Part shown: piece after piece, positions 1 through 9,052 of the stretch
Layout: each line of letters opens with the position of its first letter
How positions within the stretch are numbered: the stretch's first letter is position 1
DNA from: Acetoanaerobium noterae
Lineage (GTDB): Bacteria > Bacillota > Clostridia > Peptostreptococcales > Filifactoraceae
NCBI RefSeq assembly: GCF_900168025.1
Contig: NZ_FUYN01000003.1
Location: 372,001 to 436,000, forward strand
DNA: 64,000 bases
Reading direction: 5' to 3'
Translations under genes and position numbers: made by a program
Notes under the pieces: generated by a model
What the model saw: the letters and a program-made list of their open reading frames with translations, nothing else
The model's database searches: none
Told to the model about the DNA's origin: nothing

Positions 1-290
1 ACAGTTGCAGGAAAGCTCACATTAAAAGCATTTGATTTTTGAGATATATAGGATATTTTATTTTTTTGTTCAGTGTCCTTTATATCCTCACCAAAAATTT
101 TTATCTTTCCCTCTTTACTGCTAATTAATCCTAAACACAGCTTTAAAAGCGTAGTCTTTCCTGAGCCGTTAGGTCCTAGGATTCCAAAATAATCTCCTTT
201 ATATACATCGAAAGAAAGATCTGATAGAACTTTCTGGTCTTTATAACTAAAGCTAAGATTTTTAACTTCTAAAATCTTTTCTTTCATCAT
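1..290 (-). CDS. Metal ABC transporter ATP-binding protein, ZnuC-like (N-terminal part, runs off the window)
   Basis: About 96 residues of an ABC ATPase are visible; the rest lies beyond base 1. The translation starts MMKEKILEVKNLSF, has a Walker A motif GPNGSGKTT near residue 39, and shows a Q-loop-like stretch ISQKSNAFNVSFPATV. A phenylalanine-rich segment ending FPATV is typical of the ZnuC/AdcC/MntB group of zinc and manganese importers. In that family the protein powers uptake through a ZnuB-type permease with a ZnuA-type binding protein. The ribosome site AGGAGA sits just upstream; either of the two adjacent ATGs (290 or 287) could be used, and the second has the better spacing. A perfect palindrome upstream (314-330) suggests zinc-responsive control. 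The ABC ATPase call is certain; the metal assignment is inference from motif style and the operator. Confidence 0.85.
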   Translation of the reverse strand, partial: MMKEKILEVKNLSFSYKDQKVLSDLSFDVYKGDYFGILGPNGSGKTTLLKLCLGLISSKEGKIKIFGEDIKDTEQKNKISYISQKSNAFNVSFPAT

Positions 291-313
291 AGTCTCCTAT
301 TTTTTAATTTTTC

Positions 314-330
314 TTGCAATTAAATTGCAA
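314..330. promoter_or_regulatory. Perfect 8-1-8 palindrome, probable Fur-family (Zur) operator
   Basis: The sequence TTGCAATT, a central A, then AATTGCAA is a perfect inverted repeat with the 8-1-8 geometry common for Fur-family regulators. Overlapping minus-strand TATAAT-type -10 candidates lie at 337-347, so the palindrome is just downstream of the likely -10 and just upstream of the ZnuC-like start. That is where a repressor would block transcription. That the regulator is Zur is inference from the target gene. Confidence 0.5.
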
Positions 331-374
331 CTAGTAATTATATTATACATTAAGATTATAAAAAATTGAAACAT

Positions 375-420
375 AAAAAAGAGCAGATACAGAATTAATT
401 GCCCTGTATTGCTCTTTTTA
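375..420 (-). terminator. Rho-independent terminator of the dicarboxylate symporter gene
   Basis: Hairpin with arms AAAAAAGAGCA and TGCTCTTTTT plus an inner ATACAG/CTGTAT pairing, flanked by A and T runs on both sides. It lies about 60 bases after the symporter stop and between two minus-strand genes. Confidence 0.8.
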
Positions 421-478
421 TAGATTTATACTAGTTTAAATGTCTATATTTGATTGTTTCATCAACAAAACTCTATTA

Positions 479-1759
479 TTATATTGCAGCTTCCTCTAAT
501 TCAGAGTTGTCATTGTAAAATATCTCTTGGTCGAACTCTTTTTCTTTTTTCGCAACGATTAGAGTACATACTGCATCACCAGTGATATTAACAACTGTTC
601 TAGTCATATCTAGCAGTCTATCTATTCCCATTATCAAAGCTATCCCTTCAACTGGCAAGCCTACTGAGGTTAGAACCATAGAAAGTGTTACAAGTCCTAC
701 TCCAGGAACTCCTGCTGTTCCAACAGAAGCTAAGGTAGCAGTCAAAATAACTGTCAAAAACGATGCCAGAGTAAGCTCAATTCCATATACCTGAGATACA
801 AATACTACTGCAACTCCTTGCATTATAGCTGTTCCATCCATGTTAATTGTTGCACCAAGAGGAATTGTAAACGAAGCAACGGATTTAGAAACACCCATAC
901 GTTTTTCCATGGTCTCAATATTAAGTGGTATTGATGCATTTGATGAAGCCGTAGAAAAAGCTAAATTCATAACAGGTGCAAAGTTTTTGAAGAAACGAAT
1001 TGGATTTAGCTGGGCAAATATAGAAAGCATTGCCATATATGTACCACTTGCTTGAATAAATAAAGCTAACAATACTGCTCCCATGTATTTAAGTAATGGT
1101 ATAAATGCATCCCATCCTGTTGTTGCAAATGTTGAGGCAATAAGGCAAAATACTCCAATTGGAGCGAAGTTCATAATGATCATAGTCATTTTCATCATAA
1201 TTTCATTAAGGTTATCTATGAAATCTGAAAATACTTTGGCTTTTTCTCCAAGCACTGCAACAGTTATTCCCGTTAATATCGCAAAGAATATTATTTGAAG
1301 CATGTTACCTGACGCAAGTGAGTTAACAGGATTTGTTGGTATAATTCCAAGTAGTACATCAATCAAATTGGTTTTTTCTCCAATTGTTGGCTCTGATGTT
1401 ACAATCTGAGATAGGTCAAGTCCATAGCCTGGATTGATAATTTCACCAATAATTAGTGCTATAGTAATTGCTAGTGCAGTAGTAACCATGTAAAATCCTA
1501 CAGTTTTTACACCTATTCTTCCTAGTTTTTTTACATCCCCTATTGCAGCGGCTCCTCCTACTAAAGAAGCAAATACAAGTGGTACTACAAGCATTTGAAT
1601 AGCCTGTACAAAACCTCGTCCAAATAGTCTTAGCACTCCACCTACAACGATATTATCTCTAAAATTTCCTGCGGGAACAAAATAATGAAGAATTATTCCA
1701 AATATTGCTCCTAAAATAAGTCCGGAAAATATTTTTCCAGTGAGTCCCATCTTTTTCAT
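479..1759 (-). CDS. Dicarboxylate/amino acid:cation symporter (DAACS family, GltP/GltT-like)
   Basis: A 426-residue secondary transporter that would import glutamate, aspartate or a C4-dicarboxylate with H+ or Na+. Family hallmarks seen are the serine-rich hairpin segment AFSTASSNASIP, the NMDGTA motif in the substrate and cation site, and the later GVPGVG and GIDRLLDMTRTVVN stretches. Several long hydrophobic helices fit a membrane protein of normal family length. The open frame continues upstream, but the ATG at 1759 (MKKMGLTGKIF) follows a GAGAGGTG ribosome site, and the 49 residues before it are low-complexity and unlike the family. The gene is monocistronic, bounded by terminators on both sides. 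Substrate specificity cannot be read from the sequence. Confidence 0.93.
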   Translation of the reverse strand: MKKMGLTGKIFSGLILGAIFGIILHYFVPAGNFRDNIVVGGVLRLFGRGFVQAIQMLVVPLVFASLVGGAAAIGDVKKLGRIGVKTVGFYMVTTALAITIALIIGEIINPGYGLDLSQIVTSEPTIGEKTNLIDVLLGIIPTNPVNSLASGNMLQIIFFAILTGITVAVLGEKAKVFSDFIDNLNEIMMKMTMIIMNFAPIGVFCLIASTFATTGWDAFIPLLKYMGAVLLALFIQASGTYMAMLSIFAQLNPIRFFKNFAPVMNLAFSTASSNASIPLNIETMEKRMGVSKSVASFTIPLGATINMDGTAIMQGVAVVFVSQVYGIELTLASFLTVILTATLASVGTAGVPGVGLVTLSMVLTSVGLPVEGIALIMGIDRLLDMTRTVVNITGDAVCTLIVAKKEKEFDQEIFYNDNSELEEAAI

Positions 1760-1869
1760 TGAAACACCTCTCTCTCCTATTTTTAAAAAAAGTCCTTTTA
1801 ATATTATCATAATGTTATAAAAATTGCAAAAGAAAGGATAAACTACATATAAAAATTCATTTTTTATAT

Positions 1870-1898
1870 AAAAAAAGAGACATATAGTCTCTTTTTTT
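1870..1898 (-). terminator. Rho-independent terminator after the orphan solute-binding protein gene
   Basis: Stem GAGAC/GTCTC extended by A7 and T7 runs with a 5-base loop. It follows the stop at 1991 on the minus strand. It also falls within the open frame extending upstream of the symporter start at 1759, which supports that shorter start. Confidence 0.75.
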
Positions 1899-1990
1899 GA
1901 AGGCATTATTCATTATAATTTCATTTTCGCTTTAAAAATTAAGGTTCTTGTATAGTCAAATAATTTTCATCTGCAACTTTTCTTTCAAAA

Positions 1991-3298
1991 TTAATTTGCA
2001 ACAACCTGTTTAGTCTGAGTTATATTCTTTAAATTCATTTCAATTAATTCAATAGCTTGAGTTGGTGTTAATTCATTTAATAAAGCTCTATGCACTGAAT
2101 TTTGAATTGTCTTTGATATCTCAGCATAATAAGGTGACACAGGTCTTAAATATGCTTTTTCAAAAGACGGATACATATATTTCAAAAATGGCATACTTTC
2201 ATTTATTTCTGAGTCATTATATAGCTTCTTAATAGAAGGAAGATGACTCATTTTCAAAGCCCCAACTTTTTGAGCTTCTTCTGAGGTTCTGTATTTTGCA
2301 AACTCTATAGCTGCTTCCTTTTTATTGGAAAATGACGACACCATTACCTGCCATCCTCCAAGCGTAGTATAGTTGTTTCCCTTCATATCACCAAGAGGAA
2401 GCTCAGATATCCCGACTTTACCTACTACCTCAGAATTCTGGGGATCTTGAGAAAGCTCCCATCCACTAGACCAATCTCTCATAAAAATAATATCTCCATT
2501 AAAAAAGCTCTCTCTTACGTCTCCACTGCTATATACAGTTATTTCATTAGAAGTAATCTTGTGCTTATGTATCATATCCACCATAAAGGATAATGCATCA
2601 ATAGATTCCTTAGTGTTAATATTTACTTGCTGAGAGTGAGTATCTGAAAATATGCTTCCTCCGAAGCTCCAAATATATTCCAGTGCATTCGCAGTAAGTC
2701 CTTCAAATTCATCCCAGGAAGCTCCAAAGCCTTTTATATTATCTTCTCTTTCCATGATATAAATAGAAGTTTCTACTAGCTCATCCCAAGTCATAGGGAC
2801 ATTTTTATTATACTTTTCAAGTAAATCCTTTCTATAGTAAAGCATTCCTGCATCTATTCTATATGGCAATCCCCACAGCTGTCCCATATAAAGATTAGCG
2901 TTTACTGATTCAGGAAGAAATTTTTCTAGCTCCTCTTTACTCACATGCTCATCCAATGGCTCAGCCCAGCCTGAGGCTGCAAAAATCGGTGGCCAAACTA
3001 TATCAGAATCAAAAACATCTACTTGCATTTCACCTGATTGGAAAGCTTTCTTTATAGTAATAAGCTTATCGTCTGTATTAGGTGGGAGCTCAACTAGATT
3101 AACTTTTATATCTGGATGTAGCTTTTCAAAATTACTTATAATTTCTGACACCACACCATTGATATCTGGTTGTGAATAATAATTGATAACTACTTGCTCT
3201 TTTATAGATTGATTATTTTGAGTATATATATATGACACAAATCCAATGACGATTATTACAGAAAGCAATATAGCAATTTTTATTCTGTTTTTACTCAT
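1991..3298 (-). CDS. Extracellular solute-binding protein, family 1 (sugar ABC type), orphan
   Basis: A 435-residue periplasmic-binding-type protein resembling the maltose/sugar SBP family 1. It has an N-terminal hydrophobic helix (about residues 8-26), then INYYSQPDINGVVSEIISNFEKLHPDIKVNLVELP, the usual first-lobe pattern, followed by VDVFDSDIVWPPIFAASGWAEPL and GLPYRIDAGMLYYRKDLLEKY. No cysteine lipobox is visible in the signal region, so the protein may be anchored by an uncleaved helix or released rather than lipidated. No ABC permease or ATPase gene lies beside it; a terminator follows. It may feed a transporter encoded elsewhere or act as a ligand sensor. The family call is firm; the ligand is unknown. 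Confidence 0.88.
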   Translation of the reverse strand: MSKNRIKIAILLSVIIVIGFVSYIYTQNNQSIKEQVVINYYSQPDINGVVSEIISNFEKLHPDIKVNLVELPPNTDDKLITIKKAFQSGEMQVDVFDSDIVWPPIFAASGWAEPLDEHVSKEELEKFLPESVNANLYMGQLWGLPYRIDAGMLYYRKDLLEKYNKNVPMTWDELVETSIYIMEREDNIKGFGASWDEFEGLTANALEYIWSFGGSIFSDTHSQQVNINTKESIDALSFMVDMIHKHKITSNEITVYSSGDVRESFFNGDIIFMRDWSSGWELSQDPQNSEVVGKVGISELPLGDMKGNNYTTLGGWQVMVSSFSNKKEAAIEFAKYRTSEEAQKVGALKMSHLPSIKKLYNDSEINESMPFLKYMYPSFEKAYLRPVSPYYAEISKTIQNSVHRALLNELTPTQAIELIEMNLKNITQTKQVVAN

Positions 3299-3431
3299 TT
3301 TGCCACTCCTTAGACCCTCTATGATTATTTATACTAGGTAAATTACAAAGATTCTATTTAGCCCCAAATATTTAGAATCTTTAGATTAATTCTACCATAA
3401 TTGTGCATATATACAAATGATTTTAATTAAT

Positions 3432-3470
3432 AAAAAAAGCTCATTTAGGCATCCGCCTTAAGGAGCTTTA
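3432..3470 (-). terminator. Rho-independent terminator overlapping the stop of the Gx/HepI gene
   Basis: Arms AAAGCTC and GAGCTTT surround an inner TTAGGC/GCCTTA stem with loop ATCC. On the minus strand it ends in a run of seven T. It overlaps the last codons of the gene ending at 3458 and closes the pgi operon. Confidence 0.8.
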
Positions 3471-3979
3471 GTAATATATTTTTTAAACCCAGATCTTTCA
3501 ACTAAAAATTTTGATACTATTCCGACAAATATTCCTGTTCCAACAGATACATATGCAAGTACAGGCAGATACATAAGAATCTTTATATTTCTGATTATAG
3601 CTGCAGCTGCAAGAAGCTGCCCTATGTTGTAAAACAGTGCCCCCGATACACTTACCCCTACTATGCTTATGTCAAAGCGAGAAAGCTTTTTAGTAGCTGA
3701 CATAGCGAGTAGGCTGAGCATCCCTCCAGAAATACTATATATGAAAGAGGATACTCCTCCTGAAAAAAAAGATGAAATCAATATTCTCATTGCCAACACT
3801 ACAAAAGCATCTCTCACCCCAGAAATATATAGCACACTTAAGGTTATGATATTTGCAAGACCTAATTTTGCTCCAGGAGCAATAAATGATAAAGGAGGTA
3901 AAAACGACTCTATGATATATAGCACAAGGCTTTGAGAAATCATCAGCGATAAATAAACTAGCTTTTTAGTTCTGTTCAT
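3458..3979 (-). CDS. Gx transporter / heptaprenyl diphosphate synthase component I-like membrane protein
   Basis: A 173-residue integral membrane protein with about five hydrophobic helices. The segment LPPLSFIAPGAKLGLANIITL matches the conserved start of the HepI (Hpre_diP_synt_I) group, now often called Gx transporter proteins and thought to be ECF-type S components rather than prenyl synthase subunits. No NusG-II-domain partner, which often accompanies the family, is visible here. Its ATG overlaps the pgi stop codon as TAATG, so the two genes are almost certainly cotranscribed and translationally coupled. Ligand and exact role are unknown. Confidence 0.75.
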   Translation of the reverse strand: MNRTKKLVYLSLMISQSLVLYIIESFLPPLSFIAPGAKLGLANIITLSVLYISGVRDAFVVLAMRILISSFFSGGVSSFIYSISGGMLSLLAMSATKKLSRFDISIVGVSVSGALFYNIGQLLAAAAIIRNIKILMYLPVLAYVSVGTGIFVGIVSKFLVERSGFKKYITKAP

Positions 3980-5343
3980 TAGTTTTCATCCAATTCTAGC
4001 CTTTTTTCCAAGATAGCTTTTTCCTCTTCATAGCCTGTTTTTCCAAGAAGAGCAAACATATTTTTCTTATAGGCTTCTACTCCAGGCTGATCAAAGGGAT
4101 TAACACCTAAGATATATCCACTAATCGCACACGCTTTCTCGAAAAAGTAAATCAGCTCTCCCAAATGATATGCATTTAATTCTGGTAGATGGATTACTAG
4201 ATTAGGTACTTCTCCATCAGTATGAGCAAGAGTAGTACCTAAAAAAGCTTTATCATTAACGTAATCAACTGTTTTGCCAGCCAAATAATTTAGTCCATCT
4301 AAATCTTCAGATTCTGCTTTTATAACAATATCTTTTTTAGGCAAGTCGATTTTTATTATAGTTTCAAATATATTTCTTTTCCCATCTTGGATATACTGTC
4401 CCATAGAATGCAAGTCCGTAGAAAAGTTCACAGAAGCTGGGAAAATCCCTTTTTTATCCTTGCCTTCACTTTCTCCAAATAGTTGCTTGAACCATTCTGA
4501 AATATATTGAAGCTGAGGCTCATAATTTACTAATAACTCTAAATCCTTGCCTTTTCTTAGTAGTACATTTCTATACATAGCATATATAAGTGGAGAATTG
4601 GTTTCTAAATCATCTCTTAAATAAAGCTCTCGAGCGTCATGAGCACCTTTCATAAGCATGGTTATATCTATACCAGAAACACAAATTGGCAATAACCCTA
4701 CTGCAGTAAGCACTGAGAATCTTCCACCAACATCATCTGGAATAACAAAGGTTTCATAGCCCTCCTGAGAAGCTAAAGTCCTAAGAGCTCCTTTAGATTT
4801 ATCTGTTGTTGCATAAATTCTTTTTTTAGCTTCATGCTCTCCATATTTAGAAACAAGGGCATCCTTCAAAATCCTAAAAGCAATTGCTGGTTCAGTTGTT
4901 GTTCCAGATTTCGAAATTACATTTACAGAAAAATCAACATCCTCTAGTACCTCTAGCAAATCTGCCATATAGGTAGATGAAATTGAGTTGCCTGCATACA
5001 AAATCTTAGGATATCTTCTTTGTGATTTCGAAAGGTCATTTTTAAAATTGTGACTAAGAGCATCTATTACAGCTCTCGCTCCTAAATATGACCCTCCTAT
5101 ACCCACAACAACTAATACATCTGAATCCACTTGAATTTTTTTTGCACATTTTAGTATTCTATCAAATTCTTCTTTATCGTAATTTAAAGGAAGATCCACC
5201 CATCCCATAAATTCATTTCCTGCACCAGCTTTATTATTGACCATATCATTTGCTAGCTTAGCTAAGGGCTTAAGATATTCTAATTCATGTTTTGCCACAA
5301 ATTGCTGACATTTAGTGACGTCTAATTTTAAGTTATTCATCAT
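3979..5343 (-). CDS. pgi: Glucose-6-phosphate isomerase
   Basis: A 454-residue cytoplasmic glycolytic enzyme interconverting glucose 6-phosphate and fructose 6-phosphate. Seen motifs are [14 protein letters not shown] near residue 80, the phosphate-binding [12 protein letters not shown] region, [17 protein letters not shown] (PGI signature region), and the C-terminal [20 protein letters not shown] with its catalytic lysine. Length fits the short bacterial PGI type. A GGAAGG ribosome site precedes tandem ATGs at 5343 and 5340. The stop overlaps the start of the downstream membrane protein gene. Confidence 0.97.
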   Translation of the reverse strand: MMNNLKLDVTKCQQFVAKHELEYLKPLAKLANDMVNNKAGAGNEFMGWVDLPLNYDKEEFDRILKCAKKIQVDSDVLVVVGIGGSYLGARAVIDALSHNFKNDLSKSQRRYPKILYAGNSISSTYMADLLEVLEDVDFSVNVISKSGTTTEPAIAFRILKDALVSKYGEHEAKKRIYATTDKSKGALRTLASQEGYETFVIPDDVGGRFSVLTAVGLLPICVSGIDITMLMKGAHDARELYLRDDLETNSPLIYAMYRNVLLRKGKDLELLVNYEPQLQYISEWFKQLFGESEGKDKKGIFPASVNFSTDLHSMGQYIQDGKRNIFETIIKIDLPKKDIVIKAESEDLDGLNYLAGKTVDYVNDKAFLGTTLAHTDGEVPNLVIHLPELNAYHLGELIYFFEKACAISGYILGVNPFDQPGVEAYKKNMFALLGKTGYEEEKAILEKRLELDEN

Positions 5344-5388
5344 TACACATCCTTCCTAAGCATCTTGATATGGAATCTTCATCAAGCT

Positions 5389-7017
5389 TTATGCAGAAAT
5401 ACTTCCTTTTGCATCTATAACCGCTTTGGCTATATTCGAAGCATGATCTGATATTCTCTCAAGATTGCTTAATAAGTCTAAGAATATTATACCGGCCTCA
5501 GGATTGCACATACTATTATTAAGTCTATATATATGAGCACTTCTGCAAGAACGCTCAATTATATCTACTTGTTCTTCCATTTTAACTACCTTAAGTGCAA
5601 GCTCTGAGCTTCCTTCTCTCATTGATTGAAGAGACATTTCATAAGTCTTCATTACTTTTTCATACATAGTGTTTATATCTTTAATTGATTCTTCTGAGAA
5701 GGTCAAATCCTTTTCAATAAAATACATAGATAGTTCAGCTATATTATCGGCATGGTCTCCAACTCTTTCAATATCGTTAATAGTGTTAAAGAGCTCATCT
5801 ACTATTGCTCTATCTTCACCTGAAATCGCTGCATTAGAAAGCTGAATCAAGTATTCTAGAATATCTCTTTCTAACTGATTAATTTCTTTTTCAGTGTCAA
5901 AGGTTCTAAAAGCAGCATCTCTATCCTTATCAATAAGAGCTATCATAGAATTTTCTAAAGAGTATTTAGCTTTATTTCCCATATGAAGACACTCTTTTAT
6001 AGTATTTTTTAATGCTATAGATGGAGTGTTAAGCATACGTAGGTCAATGAAGCTAGTTGTTTTAAGTTCAAGCTCCTCTGGTTTTTCTGGAATAACTCTC
6101 TCTGCTATTTTAACAATTAATCCAGCAAATGGGAACTGAATAATCACGTTAGTTATGTTAAATAATGTATGAGCATTTGCAATTTGTCTAGCTATGTTAG
6201 TAGGGTCAATTGAAGTTACAACCATCATAATAGGTCTGTTTAATATTAATGCAAAAATCAAAGTACCTATAATGTTAAAAGTAAGATGCATAACAGCCGC
6301 TCTTTGAGCATTTTTACTAGCCCCTATACTAGATATTAAGGCTGTAGTACAGGTTCCTATATTATCTCCATAAAGTATAGGAAGTGCTGCTTCTAGAGGT
6401 AGCATTCCCTGAGATGCTAAAGCTAAAAGTATACCTATAGATGCACTTGAGCTTTGAACTAATAAAGTTAAAGTAAATCCCATTAATATTCCTAATATAG
6501 GATTATGCCCAAAATTTACTAGCATGTCTTTAAATGCTTGGACTTCGCGAAGCGGAGACATAGCATCTTTCATATATGTCATACCTACAAAAAGTATACC
6601 AAATCCAATTAAAATTTCAGCGTAGCTTTTTAGCTTTTCGCTTTTAGTAACCATATGTATAATTACACCAATACCAACAGCTACTGGAGCAATCGCTTCT
6701 AAGTCGAAGGATACTAGCTGTGCTGTTACAGTAGTACCTACGTTTGCACCCATAATTACACCTATAGCTTGGTTAAGCTGCATTATTCCTGCATTTACGA
6801 AGCCTACAACCATAACGGTAGTTGCGCTTGAGCTTTGGATTACTCCTGTTACAAATATACCTACTAAAACTGCAATAAATCTATTGCTCGTAAGAAGCTC
6901 TATTATCTTTTTTAGTCTGTCTCCAGCTGCTTTTTGTAAGCCATTTCCCATCAAGTTCATTCCGTATAAGAATAAACCTAGACCTGCTAGTAACCCTAAT
7001 ACTATACCAATATACAT
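5389..7017 (-). CDS. Na/Pi-cotransporter family protein with C-terminal PhoU-like domain
   Basis: A 542-residue protein. The N-terminal two thirds hold two inverted Na_Pi_cotrans repeats, each with the QSSSA signature (GVIQSSSATTVMVVGFVNAG and LLVQSSSASIGILLALAS). From about residue 330 to the end a soluble, acidic, helical PhoU-like region follows, with the E-x-D-x3-R style pattern in DIERVGDHADNIAEL and LERISDHASNIAKA. Such NptA/YjbB-like proteins move phosphate coupled to sodium, and the PhoU part may sense phosphate state. A strong AGGAGGAGATC site sets the start at 7017. It stands alone, 46 bases before pgi. Confidence 0.92.
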   Translation of the reverse strand: MYIGIVLGLLAGLGLFLYGMNLMGNGLQKAAGDRLKKIIELLTSNRFIAVLVGIFVTGVIQSSSATTVMVVGFVNAGIMQLNQAIGVIMGANVGTTVTAQLVSFDLEAIAPVAVGIGVIIHMVTKSEKLKSYAEILIGFGILFVGMTYMKDAMSPLREVQAFKDMLVNFGHNPILGILMGFTLTLLVQSSSASIGILLALASQGMLPLEAALPILYGDNIGTCTTALISSIGASKNAQRAAVMHLTFNIIGTLIFALILNRPIMMVVTSIDPTNIARQIANAHTLFNITNVIIQFPFAGLIVKIAERVIPEKPEELELKTTSFIDLRMLNTPSIALKNTIKECLHMGNKAKYSLENSMIALIDKDRDAAFRTFDTEKEINQLERDILEYLIQLSNAAISGEDRAIVDELFNTINDIERVGDHADNIAELSMYFIEKDLTFSEESIKDINTMYEKVMKTYEMSLQSMREGSSELALKVVKMEEQVDIIERSCRSAHIYRLNNSMCNPEAGIIFLDLLSNLERISDHASNIAKAVIDAKGSISA

Positions 7018-7156
7018 GATCTCCTCCTAATGTTTGGGAACACCCTTAATTATTTACGAATCAAAGTATACCAAATAGTAGAGTATTAAATGTTAAGTCT
7101 ATGTTAAAAATGTTAAGATTATTGATTTTATGTTAAGTTTTATATTGTGATAAAAT

Positions 7157-8752
7157 CTACACTTGAGGCTGGTACTTCGCTATAAGTGCCTGGGCTGATT
7201 TTATCCCATCTACAGCTGATGATACTATCCCTCCAGCATAGCCTGCTCCTTCTCCTGAAGGGTAGAGTCCTTTTATGGATTCAGATTCAAATGTGAGTTC
7301 ATCTCTTACTACTCTGACTGGAGATGAGGACCTAGTTTCTACCCCAGTCAATATTGCATCTGGATGAGCAAAGCCCTTTAGCTTTTTATCCATATCTAAT
7401 ATTGCATCTTTAAGAGTATTTGTAAGGTCTTTATCATAAACCTTCGATAAATCTGCCATTGTAAATCCTGGATTATACGAAGGTCTGACTCTTCCTATAG
7501 CTTTTGTTTTTTCACCCTTTAGGAAATCCTCCACTCTTTGAACTGGTGCTCTATATTTTCCTCCACCAAGCTCGAAAGCCATTTTTTCAAATTTCTTTTG
7601 AAATTCAATCCCAGATAGAGCTCCAGCTTTGAAGTCTTTTGGTGATACGCTTACTAGTAACGCACTATTTGCATTTTCCAAATTTCTAGCGTGATAGCTC
7701 ATTCCATTGACAACTAGCTCATCTTTGTCTGATGACGAACCAATAACAAGCCCTCCTGGGCACATACAAAAAGTATATGCTGAGCGCTCATACTTATCCG
7801 ACTTATAAGTAAGCTGATAATCCGCAGCACCTAAACGAGGATGATTATAAAACTCTTTATACTGAGCTCTATTTACCATCTGCTGAGGATGCTCTACTCT
7901 AAACCCAACAGCAAATGGCTTTGCAATAATTTTTACACCAAAATCATCTAACATTTTGTAGGTTTCTCTAGCACTATGCCCTATTGCTAAAATTAGTGCA
8001 GATACCTCTATATATTCAGAGTTTATCCAGGCTCCACTTATATGACCATCTTTTTCTTCTATTTTTTCAAGCATGGCTTCAAACCTTACTTCTGCTCCCA
8101 TTTCTATGATGCGCTTTCTCATATTTATAACTACATTCCTAAGGACATCGGTTCCTATATGTGGCTTATGAGCATAAAGTATTTCTTCAGGCGCGCCACA
8201 GCTATGAAAGATTTCCAAGACATCTGAAACTCTATTGTCTTTTATCCTAGTTGTGAGCTTTCCATCAGAAAACGTTCCAGCTCCACCTTCTCCGAACTGA
8301 ACATTAGATTTTGGATCTAATATACCATCTCTCCAAAATTTTTCTACATCGTCAGAACGTTCTTCTATACACTTTCCTCTTTCAATAAGTATGGGCTTAT
8401 AACCATTTTCAGCAAGAGTATATGCTGCAAATAGTCCTGCTGGACCACTTCCTACAACTAAAACTCTTCCATTTTTTTTCAAATGTCCTTTTTTTAAGGG
8501 AGTAGGTTCAGGTTTTTTATATTCTTTTACATTTGGATCTTTAATTGATTTTAAAATCTTATCTGGATCATCTACTTCAACTAGCACCTGATAAACGAAA
8601 TCTATTTTTCCTTTTTTTCTTGCATCTATGGATTCTCTTACTATTTTATATTGCATTCTCTGGTCTTTAAGCTTTAATTTTTTTCTGATTTTAAATGTCA
8701 AATCTTGCATATTATCTTCTATGCCAATTTTTAAATTGGAAATAAGTATCAT
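7157..8752 (-). CDS. FAD-dependent dehydrogenase of the COG2509 type
   Basis: A 531-residue flavoprotein. An N-terminal region of about 95 residues precedes the Rossmann FAD-binding motif VVGSGPAGLFAAYTLAENGYKPILIERG. Further hallmarks are VQFGEGGAGTFSDGKLTTR, CMCPGGLVIGSSSD and, near the C-terminus, GLYPSGEGAGYAGGIVSSAVDGI. This architecture matches the widespread uncharacterised FAD-dependent dehydrogenase family sometimes annotated as NAD(P)/FAD oxidoreductase. Substrate is unknown. It starts at an ATG after AGGAGAAAAAA, 9 bases after the small gene upstream, so it belongs to the same transcript as the glucosyltransferase-like gene. Confidence 0.88.
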   Translation of the reverse strand: MILISNLKIGIEDNMQDLTFKIRKKLKLKDQRMQYKIVRESIDARKKGKIDFVYQVLVEVDDPDKILKSIKDPNVKEYKKPEPTPLKKGHLKKNGRVLVVGSGPAGLFAAYTLAENGYKPILIERGKCIEERSDDVEKFWRDGILDPKSNVQFGEGGAGTFSDGKLTTRIKDNRVSDVLEIFHSCGAPEEILYAHKPHIGTDVLRNVVINMRKRIIEMGAEVRFEAMLEKIEEKDGHISGAWINSEYIEVSALILAIGHSARETYKMLDDFGVKIIAKPFAVGFRVEHPQQMVNRAQYKEFYNHPRLGAADYQLTYKSDKYERSAYTFCMCPGGLVIGSSSDKDELVVNGMSYHARNLENANSALLVSVSPKDFKAGALSGIEFQKKFEKMAFELGGGKYRAPVQRVEDFLKGEKTKAIGRVRPSYNPGFTMADLSKVYDKDLTNTLKDAILDMDKKLKGFAHPDAILTGVETRSSSPVRVVRDELTFESESIKGLYPSGEGAGYAGGIVSSAVDGIKSAQALIAKYQPQV

Positions 8753-8761
8753 TTTTTTCTC

Positions 8762-9052
8762 CTATATAGTTATTGAGATAAATATATCCATGCTTTCTAT
8801 CTCGAAACATTCTTGATTTACTATTTTAGCTATTTCATTAAAATCTATATCCTGCTTTTCTACATGTACATCATAAACCAGAACTTTATAGCTAGGTTTA
8901 ATTTTTTCTTTAAATTGCTCTAAGGGATTTATTTTAATTATATCTAGAGAAAAAAGCTGAGTCTCTAAAGTAACTTCATCGCTATACTTAAATATATCAA
9001 ACGATATCACATTGTCATACGGACTTGGTTTTTCAATACTTATATAATTCAT
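8762..9052 (-). CDS. Small conserved-looking hypothetical protein (96 aa)
   Basis: A 96-residue protein, no family recognised. It is soluble, acidic-to-neutral and predicted from its alternating pattern to be a mixed alpha/beta fold. The ATG at 9052 (MNYISIEKPSPYD) follows AAGGAGAGATA, a much better initiation signal than the upstream in-frame start at 9079. It overlaps the last 20 bases of the glucosyltransferase gene and lies 9 bases before the FAD dehydrogenase, so the three genes are coupled. Its ribosome site lies inside the upstream gene. Confidence 0.7.
   Translation of the reverse strand: MNYISIEKPSPYDNVISFDIFKYSDEVTLETQLFSLDIIKINPLEQFKEKIKPSYKVLVYDVHVEKQDIDFNEIAKIVNQECFEIESMDIFISITI

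Noticed and set aside
3299-3457. Possible riboswitch before the solute-binding protein gene
   Set aside because: No conserved core motif or anti-terminator pairing could be seen; only AT-rich spacer and the upstream terminator.
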